DNA from: a bacterium
GTDB lineage: Bacteria > Patescibacteriota > Saccharimonadia > Saccharimonadales > Saccharimonadaceae
Reading direction: 5' to 3'
DNA: 6,267 nucleotides
NCBI GenBank assembly: GCA_021847685.1
Contig: JAJZQE010000037.1
Span: 1 to 6,267, forward strand
The translations under genes were made by a program, and so were the position numbers. Shown piece after piece: positions 1 to 5,315 of this stretch (within the stretch, counting starts at the first letter, position 1; each line of letters opens with the position of its first letter). The notes beneath the pieces are model-generated. The model was not told the origin of the DNA. It ran no database searches and saw only the letters and a list, made by a program, of their open reading frames with translations.

Positions 1-72
1 AGACTATTATTTAATTCCAACACTAACAAAATCCACGAACAGTAGTCTTTATCAATTTAAGGGGAGAGGTGT
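1..72 (+). other. Upstream region of the surface-protein gene, partial
   Basis: The window begins here. Only the Shine-Dalgarno (GGGGAGAGG, 61-69) is well supported. AGACTA (1-6) and TAGTCT (43-48) are reverse complements 36 nt apart, too little to call a structure. TATTAT at 5-10 could be a -10 box whose -35 lies off the window. Confidence 0.4.
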
Positions 73-1164
73 ATGAAAACACAGATTAAACGTTCGATGT
101 GGGCAATGTTAACGACCTTTATGATGATTGGCGTGATTGTATCCTCAAGTGCCTATGCAATCGGTGGTGGCAATGGAAGCAATGATGATGACCATGGCAG
201 CGACGGACAGAAATATACAATTTGTCATCGAAGTACCTCAGTAACTAATCCATATATTGTTGAAAATGTAAATATTAGCGCGATTGACGGAACTGACGTT
301 AATCCTAGTTCTGACCACAGCCATCACACTGGCCCGATTGCCTCAAGCCAAGCTGTCGCTCAATCTTTAAAAGATAGCAAAACAAAATGGGGTGATATTA
401 TCCCAAGCGTACCTGGCCTAGTTGCTGGTCAAAACTGGAATGATATTGGCAAAGCTATGCTAGCCAATGATTGTAACTACGCTAAAGTTGCAACTGCAAG
501 CGTTTCCATGATCACAGCTACTTGTGAATCTGGCGAACAGTTGGTTTACGGACCAATTGTCAAAGCAGTGTACAGTGGTACTCCAAACGGCACATATGGC
601 CCTACAAACTACAGCGTAACAGCTACGGCTTTTAGCGGTTATCTATTTAACAACCAAACCAGTACATTGACCTTTACAGGCGTGTTGGCCGGTCCACTTA
701 CAGATGAAGGATGTTCGCCAAAACCTGAAGTCAAAACCGCGACAGCATCTGTCGGTAAACTTCCCGCTACTTGTACAACTGGCGAAAAATTAATCTTTAG
801 TAATGTACAATACGCTACTGCTAGTGGTACAGCCGAGGGTACGACAGGACCTGCTGATTTTGACGTAATCTTTACGGCTAATAGCGGCGCTCAATTCGAT
901 AATAAAGGTACAACTACTCTTGAGTTCAAGGGCAGCCTAGATGGTCCAAAGCCATCAACTGACGCAAGTTGTGTGGGCGGAAAAGGCTCAACCGAAGTTC
1001 CAACTACACCATCAACTCCAGCTACGCCAACTACTGTTCAGCCAATTAAGGCTTTGCCATACACGGCTGGTGACACAGGCACGACTGTAATTGCTGGTGG
1101 CACTTTACTGACCACCCTATTAGGTTTTGCTGGTGTGCGCCGACTATTTGGCCACGCTCTATAG
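73..1164 (+). CDS. Secreted sortase-anchored surface protein with tandem repeats (LPYTA signal)
   Basis: This is a 363-residue exported protein. Residues 1-29 form a signal peptide: positive start (KTQIKR), hydrophobic core, and a likely cleavage after SAYA. An acidic Asp/Gly/His-rich linker (30-46) follows. Next is a domain at 47-134 starting TICHRSTSVTNPYIV, with an HHTGPI motif and ending NWNDIGKAMLANDC; this pattern recurs in secreted bacterial surface proteins, but its function is unknown to me. Two related repeats follow at about 138-217 and 220-300. Each opens with TASV..(L/I).ATC and closes with a (L/S)GP...C segment, so Cys151/214 and Cys234/300 may form disulfides. A Thr/Pro stalk (309-323) leads to the sorting signal: LPYTA (328-332), a hydrophobic stretch (about 337-355) and the tail RRLFGHAL. 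The start is supported by GGGGAGAGG at 61-69. The sortase gene lies immediately downstream. The ligand is unknown; an adhesin or envelope role is inference. Confidence 0.9.
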   Translation: MKTQIKRSMWAMLTTFMMIGVIVSSSAYAIGGGNGSNDDDHGSDGQKYTICHRSTSVTNPYIVENVNISAIDGTDVNPSSDHSHHTGPIASSQAVAQSLKDSKTKWGDIIPSVPGLVAGQNWNDIGKAMLANDCNYAKVATASVSMITATCESGEQLVYGPIVKAVYSGTPNGTYGPTNYSVTATAFSGYLFNNQTSTLTFTGVLAGPLTDEGCSPKPEVKTATASVGKLPATCTTGEKLIFSNVQYATASGTAEGTTGPADFDVIFTANSGAQFDNKGTTTLEFKGSLDGPKPSTDASCVGGKGSTEVPTTPSTPATPTTVQPIKALPYTAGDTGTTVIAGGTLLTTLLGFAGVRRLFGHAL

Positions 1165-1168
1165 ACCC

Positions 1169-1173
1169 AAGGA
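1169..1173 (+). promoter_or_regulatory. Ribosome binding site of the sortase gene
   Basis: AAGGA lies just after the surface-protein stop and 7 nt before the ATG at 1181 (4 nt before the ATG at 1178). It argues for starting the sortase here rather than at the ATG at 1127, which lies inside the upstream gene and would add about 18 residues with no signal-like character. Confidence 0.6.
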
Positions 1174-1180
1174 AAAAATG

Positions 1181-1780
1181 ATGCGCCAATCATTCAAGAG
1201 CATAACACCCCGAATACCACTTATGGTGCGCAGTCTGGGTGTATATGCCTTGGCGATTGGCCTTGTTGTTGCCGGACAATTTATCGCCCAATCAACTTCG
1301 CGGCCTGTTGCTGCAGTCGATTATCGACCACCGGTTGTCTACGGACAAGTTCACTACGTTATTGAGGGTACGCCAACCAAGTTGACGATTGAGCGATTAG
1401 GTATGAGCTTACCGATTAATATAGGCAGTTACGATAGCAGTACCGGATCTTGGACTTTATCCGACTCGGCTGCTTTTTTTGCTAGTAACACAGATAAGCC
1501 AAACGACTACAAAGGCAGTACGTTGATTTATGGCCACAACCGAGCTAGTGTCTTTGCGCCACTGTCTGGCCTAGCCGTTGGCGACATTGTTAAGGTTACG
1601 ACTGATAACGGATACACTTTTAGCTATAGTTATTCACACGATGCTGACATTAAACCAAACGACACGTCAATAATGAATGAGCATCCCGACAAGCCGCAGC
1701 TAGTCCTGATGACCTGCGATGGCATCTGGAGCACTGCTCGTCGGGCAATGTACTTTAGCTTAGTTGGAGTTGACGCATGA
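1181..1780 (+). CDS. Membrane-anchored sortase, class D/E-like
   Basis: Sortases are cysteine transpeptidases that cut a sorting signal such as LPxTG and join the protein to the cell envelope. From the ATG at 1181 the product has 199 residues. It has a basic N-terminus and one membrane segment (about 18-36), so the catalytic domain is outside the membrane. The catalytic triad is visible: His119 in TLIYGHN, Cys179 in LVLMTCDG, and Arg188 nine residues after the Cys, the spacing seen in class D/E enzymes (TC-x8-R). The in-frame ATG at 1178 is an equally possible start; one at 1127 is open but overlaps the preceding gene. The stop overlaps the next start (ATGA). The adjacent surface protein with an LPYTA signal is the obvious substrate. 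The exact sortase class is uncertain without an alignment. Confidence 0.93.
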   Translation: MRQSFKSITPRIPLMVRSLGVYALAIGLVVAGQFIAQSTSRPVAAVDYRPPVVYGQVHYVIEGTPTKLTIERLGMSLPINIGSYDSSTGSWTLSDSAAFFASNTDKPNDYKGSTLIYGHNRASVFAPLSGLAVGDIVKVTTDNGYTFSYSYSHDADIKPNDTSIMNEHPDKPQLVLMTCDGIWSTARRAMYFSLVGVDA

Positions 1781-2802
1781 TTTGGTTTATTTTACCAATC
1801 CTAATCGCTGCCGTGACTTTAGTATTGCAGTTTGTCGTTAGTTTTATAAATTCTCGACAAGTTGGTCGCGTTTATAAATATTTAATAAACGATGCACGTC
1901 AAAGATCGCGTCGGTCATTTACGATTATCATTACCCTTAGCCGACGGGCCGATACGATTATGCCGCTACTCGATCACTTACGGGCTTTTAATTTCACCAA
2001 GTTGCAAGTAGTCGTCGTTATCAAACAAACGGCTGGTTCGCGGGCGCAACGTAGCCTTGAGGCCTATCGTCGAAAAACTGGCCTAAAACTAACTATCGTT
2101 AACTACCGACGCGGCTTAACTACTGCGACTTTAGCGGGGCGTTATGCCACTGGTGACTATGTAATGCAGATTGATAGTACTGATAGATTAAGCAGTCGAT
2201 TTTTTGATTTAGTATCTCAGATTTTATATTCTACCCACGCCAGCGCACTTGTCGTTCGCAATCACTTACGACCACGCCAAACTTTTTTGCAAGCGGCTAC
2301 CTCGATTACGTATTTATTTAATGGCTTGGGCCTAGTTATAGGGATTAATCGTGACAAGAGTCGTCAACATTTGATTATTAAGCGCAAATTACTGGCAAGC
2401 GGCAAAGAATTTACAGCGCGGCCATATCTAGCTGAACAAGTGCATATTGATATGTCGACTAGCCAAACAAAACTCGTCCTATCGCCGACTTATCTGTCCT
2501 TTTCTGCAGTAATTGGTGCACTGATGATAGTTACCTATTATTTGATTGGGCGCTTGGCTGGTCCATATGAGGCTAGCATTTTTGCAATTGCTTTATTGAC
2601 TACACTTGCAATTTGCGTCGTTGTTTTGATGGCTAGTCTACGCGGCTATAAATTAATTGACTACATAGATATGGTGCTGTTTGTGCCACTTTTGCCTATT
2701 TACGCTACCTATAAACTACTGACATTGTTGGTTGTACACAGCCGGCCGTCTAGACGTCGCAATTATATTGCTGTTCGCAATATATTCACTAGACGGCCAT
2801 AG
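1777..2802 (+). CDS. Membrane-bound glycosyltransferase family 2-like protein
   Basis: This 341-residue protein has an N-terminal membrane segment (about 2-22), a cytosolic domain (about 45-235) and two or three hydrophobic segments near the C-terminus (about 242-260, 265-287, 297-320), ending in an Arg-rich tail. The cytosolic part looks like a GT-A fold: a first strand SFTIIITLSRR, a second strand LQVVVVIK, and an ATLAGRYATGDYVMQIDSTD segment in which DSTD (133-136) sits where GT2 enzymes carry the DxD/DxDD metal and sugar-nucleotide motif. The later catalytic motifs (acceptor-side ED, QxxRW) are not evident, so activity and substrate are open; it could be divergent or degenerate. It is translationally coupled to the sortase by ATGA, and GGAG at 1766-1769 is a usable ribosome site. 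A role in glycosylating the anchored protein or building an envelope polysaccharide is inference. Confidence 0.65.
   Translation: MIWFILPILIAAVTLVLQFVVSFINSRQVGRVYKYLINDARQRSRRSFTIIITLSRRADTIMPLLDHLRAFNFTKLQVVVVIKQTAGSRAQRSLEAYRRKTGLKLTIVNYRRGLTTATLAGRYATGDYVMQIDSTDRLSSRFFDLVSQILYSTHASALVVRNHLRPRQTFLQAATSITYLFNGLGLVIGINRDKSRQHLIIKRKLLASGKEFTARPYLAEQVHIDMSTSQTKLVLSPTYLSFSAVIGALMIVTYYLIGRLAGPYEASIFAIALLTTLAICVVVLMASLRGYKLIDYIDMVLFVPLLPIYATYKLLTLLVVHSRPSRRRNYIAVRNIFTRRP
2744..2798. repeat. Nested perfect inverted repeat at the 3' end of the glycosyltransferase gene
   Basis: An outer perfect 10-bp inverted repeat (GGCCGTCTAG at 2744-2753, CTAGACGGCC at 2789-2798) encloses an inner perfect 8-bp stem (TATATTGC at 2764-2771, GCAATATA at 2777-2784) with a 5-nt loop. 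The structure lies inside the coding sequence and ends 4 nt before its last base. No U-run follows, so it is not a classic intrinsic terminator. It may stabilise the operon mRNA 3' end or mark the boundary with the RNA-like region downstream. Confidence 0.7.
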
Positions 2803-2819
2803 CTTGGCGGGTATATAAT
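2790..2819 (+). promoter_or_regulatory. Candidate promoter for the intergenic RNA / small gene
   Basis: A perfect TATAAT at 2814-2819 is preceded 18 nt upstream by TAGACG (2790-2795, four of six matches to TTGACA). The predicted transcription start is near 2826. The -10 is strong and the -35 weak, and the -35 overlaps the right arm of the inverted repeat at the end of the preceding gene. This is consensus matching only. Confidence 0.4.
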
Positions 2820-2825
2820 TATAGT

Positions 2826-3056
2826 TAGTCATGTGAGTACTGGTGTAAGCCTTTCCACCCACAGACTTATGCGAGAAGTCATCTTGCGCCGGCATGCTAA
2901 CTGGTAGTCACTTACTCCCACGAAGCCACTGCTGTCCGCCACAGTTCATAAGGTAAATACGGTAAACAAAGCACGTTCGAACGGCATGTTGCTTCTATCC
3001 GGATTACTTACTCCAAATCCGTTCGCTGACCAGAACTCTAGTTGTCAGCTTATTTG
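2826..3056 (+). ncRNA. Candidate structured non-coding RNA or long leader, family not recognised
   Basis: The 288 nt between the glycosyltransferase and the 83-residue gene hold no credible ORF but many short stems. These include GACTT/AAGTC (2864-2868/2876-2880), CTGT/ACAG (2932-2935/2941-2944), AAGCA/TGCTT (2969-2973/2990-2994, enclosing the palindrome CGTTCGAACG at 2974-2983), GGATT/AATCC (3001-3005/3016-3020) and a terminator-like hairpin at 3025-3049. The 9-mer ACTTACTCC occurs at 2910-2918 and 3006-3014, the second copy in a hairpin loop. A -10 box at the left and a T-rich stretch at the right frame a transcript of about 230 nt. I compared it by eye with tmRNA, RNase P, SRP and 6S RNA hallmarks and could not assign it. 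It could instead be the 5' leader of the downstream gene. Confidence 0.4.
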
Positions 3057-3061
3057 CATTT
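3025..3061 (+). terminator. Possible intrinsic terminator of the intergenic RNA
   Basis: The stem GCTGAC (3025-3030) pairs with GTCAGC (3044-3049) and is extended by AAC/GTT around a TCTA loop, with a 3-nt bulge CAG on the left side. It is followed by a T-rich but interrupted stretch (TTATTTGCATTT). The tail is weaker than in a classic terminator. Its left arm can also pair with 2835-2844, which would prevent the hairpin from forming. Confidence 0.4.
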
Positions 3062-3090
3062 AATATCAAATCTCTTGGAGGGCAAAAATT

Positions 3091-3342
3091 ATGAACCGGA
3101 ACAATATTAATGAGCAAGTCACCGTTACGGCTATGGGCTTTAAGAAGGACCTAGCAGTTTATCCTCGTCGCATCGAGTATCAAGGTTCGACCTATGACTT
3201 TATCGATGCCGGGCTGCGCTGCCTGGTACGCCAGGGCGGTCGAATCGCTGAAATCTTGACACTAACCGATGGCAGCGCTAACTTTCGTCTGCGTAGCGAC
3301 AACCGCGGCAACAGCTGGACACTACTGAGTATTACCGCCTAG
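3091..3342 (+). CDS. Small hypothetical protein, 83 residues
   Basis: I do not recognise this protein. It starts 8 nt after a strong Shine-Dalgarno (GGAGGG, 3077-3082), which makes it a credible gene. It has no signal peptide, membrane segment or Cys-based metal motif (a single Cys at about 44), so it is probably cytosolic. The composition is basic and strand-rich, with a run RRIEYQGSTYDFIDAGLRC, then AEILTLTDGSANFRLRSDN and WTLLSI at the end, suggesting a small compact beta fold. The only TTGACA-like element directly upstream is TTGTCA (3042-3047) with a poor -10 (TATCAA, 3064-3069); otherwise it would be expressed from the promoter near 2814. Its stop shares the CTAG tetramer with the convergent gene. 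Function unknown. Confidence 0.75.
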   Translation: MNRNNINEQVTVTAMGFKKDLAVYPRRIEYQGSTYDFIDAGLRCLVRQGGRIAEILTLTDGSANFRLRSDNRGNSWTLLSITA

Positions 3343-3365
3343 ATGACTTTTATGCTGCCGCGGTT
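3301..3365. repeat. 10-bp inverted repeat bracketing the convergent gene ends
   Basis: AACCGCGGCA (3301-3310) and TGCCGCGGTT (3356-3365) are perfect reverse complements separated by 45 nt, centred close to the shared CTAG stop. No T-run flanks either side. Both arms are coding: each encodes Asn-Arg-Gly with identical codons in its own gene, so chance is a fair explanation. A bidirectional terminator or mRNA 3'-end structure is possible. Confidence 0.45.
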
Positions 3366-4676
3366 AATCCCCATCGCACAGGTGATTTTATAGCTGCCCG
3401 CGCCCTGAGTCGTAAAACTAAGGATTTGTTGCTTGTTTTTTTCAAGAACTAGCGGTTTATCAAATAGGCCTGGAATCATAATCGTGCTCATGCAGCCCTC
3501 ACCGTCATCTTTCGAATTAACGATAAATTTGTAGGCGGTATGTGATTTAAGGGTGAAATCTTTTGGGTTGATGTCACCGGCGAGCGTAAAGGTTGTTTCG
3601 ACGGTCTGCACCGAGTCGCTGACGGGGCCTGAAGCGCCTTGGCCTCCAAATGATGGTAACTGAAAGCCGGTTAGATTGTAGCCGTTACTAATATTAATCA
3701 GCGCCATGGCAATCACGGCGACGCCGGCGATTTTAAACAATCGACCAGATGATTTGTTTTTAATAACCGAAGTTAAGCCGCCAATACCCAGTAGTCCCGG
3801 AGCTGTACCAATCGCAAAGATACTCATAATTAAGGCGCCAGTGATAAAGCTACCGCTACTGATAGCGTAAAGTTGCATTACCTGGGTAAAACCACATGGC
3901 AAAAAGAAGCTGATAGCGCCTAGCATCATGGCATTTTTGTGGCTATATTCTTTATCTGTGTGCTTTTTTAGACCTAAAAAGTTAGCAATGGCTGGCGGCA
4001 ATGTTAAGCGGCCAGCGCTGACGCGTGGCATTACTTTGGTTAACTGCAGGCCTAATGTAAGCATAACAAGGCCGACGATAATTAGTAAAACACCGAGTGT
4101 TGCACCTTGGAGTTGAAAGGTGGCGCCGAGTGTGCCGATAACACCGCCAAGAATAAAGAAAGCGACAATTCGGCTGATATTAAAGAAGACATGTGGTCGA
4201 AACTTTTGTAGCGGTGTGGCTGTTGGATGTTTTTCGGCGTGCTTGGCAGATAATCCCAAGACTAACCCACCGACCAGGGCCATACAAGTTGAAACGCCGG
4301 CGGCAAGTCCAGTCAGCAAGGCTACGCCCAATCCGCCACTTGTGATGCTGCCGGTAGTAATAATCTTACTAAACCCAAATAAGTTATATGCAATGGCGAG
4401 CGTGGCAATGATTAAAATCCCAATACAAAAATCGCGGTAATCGGCCGGATTGCGGCTAAACCAGGGTTGCTTGGCGGTACCAATATTATAACCAGCTGAT
4501 TGAACCGCTTTTAATAAGTCGGCTTGGTTGGGTTGAGAAATAGCTTCGATCGTGGCGGATTTTGTCTTGAGACTCGCTGAAGCGGCAATAACACGTGGCA
4601 CCTTTTCCAGGTTTTGTTTGATAGTTATCTCGCACGACCGGCAATGCATGCCTTCAATTGGAATGACGATTCTCAT
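3339..4676 (-). CDS. HMA-TauE/SafE(UreH/DsbD_2-like)-cupredoxin fusion membrane protein, metal handling
   Basis: This 445-residue protein has three parts. Residues 1-66 are a heavy-metal-associated domain with the metal-binding GMHCRSC motif (Cys12, Cys15). Residues about 82-330 are a polytopic membrane domain of the TauE/SafE / UreH / DsbD_2 type. It has an intramembrane Cys131 in GVSTCMALVGG and Cys261 in FFLPCGFTQ, placed like the redox or metal cysteine pair of DsbD/CcdA relatives, and the GTAPGLLGIGG segment typical of the family. Residues about 360-445 are a cupredoxin-like domain with Cys395 and a C-terminal CAMGINRG (Cys433, Met435). Such fusions are usually tied to copper or other soft-metal trafficking; transport versus electron transfer is not settled. 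The gene diverges from the regulator operon across 141 bp. Its own Shine-Dalgarno is weak (GGGG at 4688-4691, 11 nt before the start), and the HMA domain begins right at the start codon, supporting it. Confidence 0.9.
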   Translation of the reverse strand: MRIVIPIEGMHCRSCEITIKQNLEKVPRVIAASASLKTKSATIEAISQPNQADLLKAVQSAGYNIGTAKQPWFSRNPADYRDFCIGILIIATLAIAYNLFGFSKIITTGSITSGGLGVALLTGLAAGVSTCMALVGGLVLGLSAKHAEKHPTATPLQKFRPHVFFNISRIVAFFILGGVIGTLGATFQLQGATLGVLLIIVGLVMLTLGLQLTKVMPRVSAGRLTLPPAIANFLGLKKHTDKEYSHKNAMMLGAISFFLPCGFTQVMQLYAISSGSFITGALIMSIFAIGTAPGLLGIGGLTSVIKNKSSGRLFKIAGVAVIAMALINISNGYNLTGFQLPSFGGQGASGPVSDSVQTVETTFTLAGDINPKDFTLKSHTAYKFIVNSKDDGEGCMSTIMIPGLFDKPLVLEKNKQQILSFTTQGAGSYKITCAMGINRGSIKVI

Positions 4677-4750
4677 AATGCTATATACCCCAGATCTAGC
4701 GTCTTTTTACCTAAATATCGAAAACTGTTTTGGCGATTCATACTATCACT

Positions 4751-4779
4751 AAGATACAGGTTATTTAAAATATATTCAA
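4751..4779 (-). promoter_or_regulatory. Candidate promoter for the HMA-TauE-cupredoxin gene
   Basis: On the minus strand TTGAAT (4779 down to 4774) is followed after 17 nt by TATCTT (4756 down to 4751), four of six matches to the -10 consensus. The -35 hexamer is the left arm of the palindrome. The expected leader is about 70 nt. Consensus matching only. Confidence 0.4.
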
Positions 4780-4792
4780 GTATTTGAATATA
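4771..4792. promoter_or_regulatory. Palindromic operator, probable ArsR-family binding site
   Basis: A perfect 9-4-9 inverted repeat: TATATTCAA, spacer GTAT, TTGAATATA. Its size, AT-richness and TTCAA...TTGAA core resemble sites bound by ArsR/SmtB-family dimers. It sits in the divergent intergenic region 26 bp before the start of the ArsR-YHS gene and overlaps candidate promoter elements on both strands. Autoregulation and repression of both transcripts is the natural reading, but binding is inferred. Confidence 0.72.
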
Positions 4793-4811
4793 ATAATATA
4801 ACTGCTATTAT
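4784..4811 (+). promoter_or_regulatory. Candidate promoter of the arsR-cupredoxin-ATPase operon
   Basis: TTGAAT (4784-4789, in the right palindrome arm) and TATTAT (4806-4811) are separated by 16 nt, placing transcription start at about the ATG at 4818, so the message may be leaderless. An alternative -10 is the perfect TATAAT at 4789-4794, giving a start near 4801, but it lacks a good -35. TATAATA (4789-4795) and TATTATA (4806-4812) also form a 7-bp inverted repeat, possibly fortuitous in this AT-rich stretch. Confidence 0.45.
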
Positions 4812-4817
4812 AAGGGT

Positions 4818-5315
4818 ATGTACCAAAAGCTATTTTTGTTCCAAGAGGAAGTCTTTAAGATTTTAGCCAATCAAAAGCGTCTCGAGATTATTCAACTTTT
4901 AAGTGGTCGCGAGCTGTCGGTCTCTCAGATGGTTGAGATGTTGGGTTTAGCGCAGTCCAACCTATCACAACACCTGGCCCTACTGCGTCATGCTAAGGTT
5001 GTAACGGCTAGACGTGATGGCCAGACGATTTACTACCAACTAAGTGACAGTCGAATATCAGAAGCGCTAGCTATGATGCGTGAAGCCTTGACAGATCGTC
5101 ACGACGCAAGCCCCGAAGAGTATGCCCTGTTATCGAGCAACGGTCTTTATCCAATCGTCAAAGATGTCGTTTGCGGCATGCGAATTAGTCAGGCCCAAGC
5201 TGGCGACCACACTCATTTTAAGGGTCAAGATTATTACTTTTGCGCCTCGGGTTGTAGAGGTCGGTTTGAATTAAGTCCACAAAAATATATTAAACAGGAG
5301 GTCGTTCATGAATAA
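4818..5315 (+). CDS. ArsR-family transcriptional regulator fused to a YHS metal-binding domain
   Basis: This 165-residue protein starts with a winged-helix ArsR domain (about 8-90): EVFKILANQKRLEIIQLL, then recognition helix AQSNLSQHLALLRHA and wing RRDGQTIYYQL. After a short linker comes a YHS domain (about 114-158) with VKDVVCGM, YYFCASGC and SPQKYI; Cys119, Cys142 and Cys146 are the expected metal ligands. YHS domains are common in copper-handling proteins. The family's alpha-3 metal site ELCVCDL reads ELSVSQM here (33-36), so the usual thiol sensor is absent. AAGGG lies only 1 nt before the ATG, too close for normal use; leaderless translation, or a TTG start at 4836, are alternatives that leave the HTH intact. 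It probably represses both its own operon and the divergent gene when metal is low. The stop overlaps the next start by 8 nt. Confidence 0.92.
   Translation: MYQKLFLFQEEVFKILANQKRLEIIQLLSGRELSVSQMVEMLGLAQSNLSQHLALLRHAKVVTARRDGQTIYYQLSDSRISEALAMMREALTDRHDASPEEYALLSSNGLYPIVKDVVCGMRISQAQAGDHTHFKGQDYYFCASGCRGRFELSPQKYIKQEVVHE

Noticed and set aside
1127..1180. Upstream extension of the sortase from the ATG at 1127
   Set aside because: It overlaps the surface-protein gene by 38 nt, adds residues without signal-like character, and the ribosome site at 1169-1173 favours the ATG at 1178 or 1181.
2820..3060. tmRNA, RNase P, SRP or 6S RNA in the intergenic region
   Set aside because: No tRNA-like ends with CCA, no GAGGAAAGTCC-type RNase P core, no SRP tetraloop helix, and no long 6S-like paired rod could be seen. 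GTTCGAA at 2975-2981 resembles a T-loop but lies in a self-palindrome without an acceptor stem.
3928..4440. Two plus-strand ORFs of 62 and 106 residues opposite the HMA-TauE fusion
   Set aside because: They are antisense to a well-supported membrane protein, have no recognisable domain or ribosome site, and have the Pro/Lys-rich composition expected of a shadow frame.
4552..4752. 66-residue plus-strand ORF reaching into the divergent intergenic region
   Set aside because: Mostly antisense to the HMA domain, with no ribosome site and no recognisable features.
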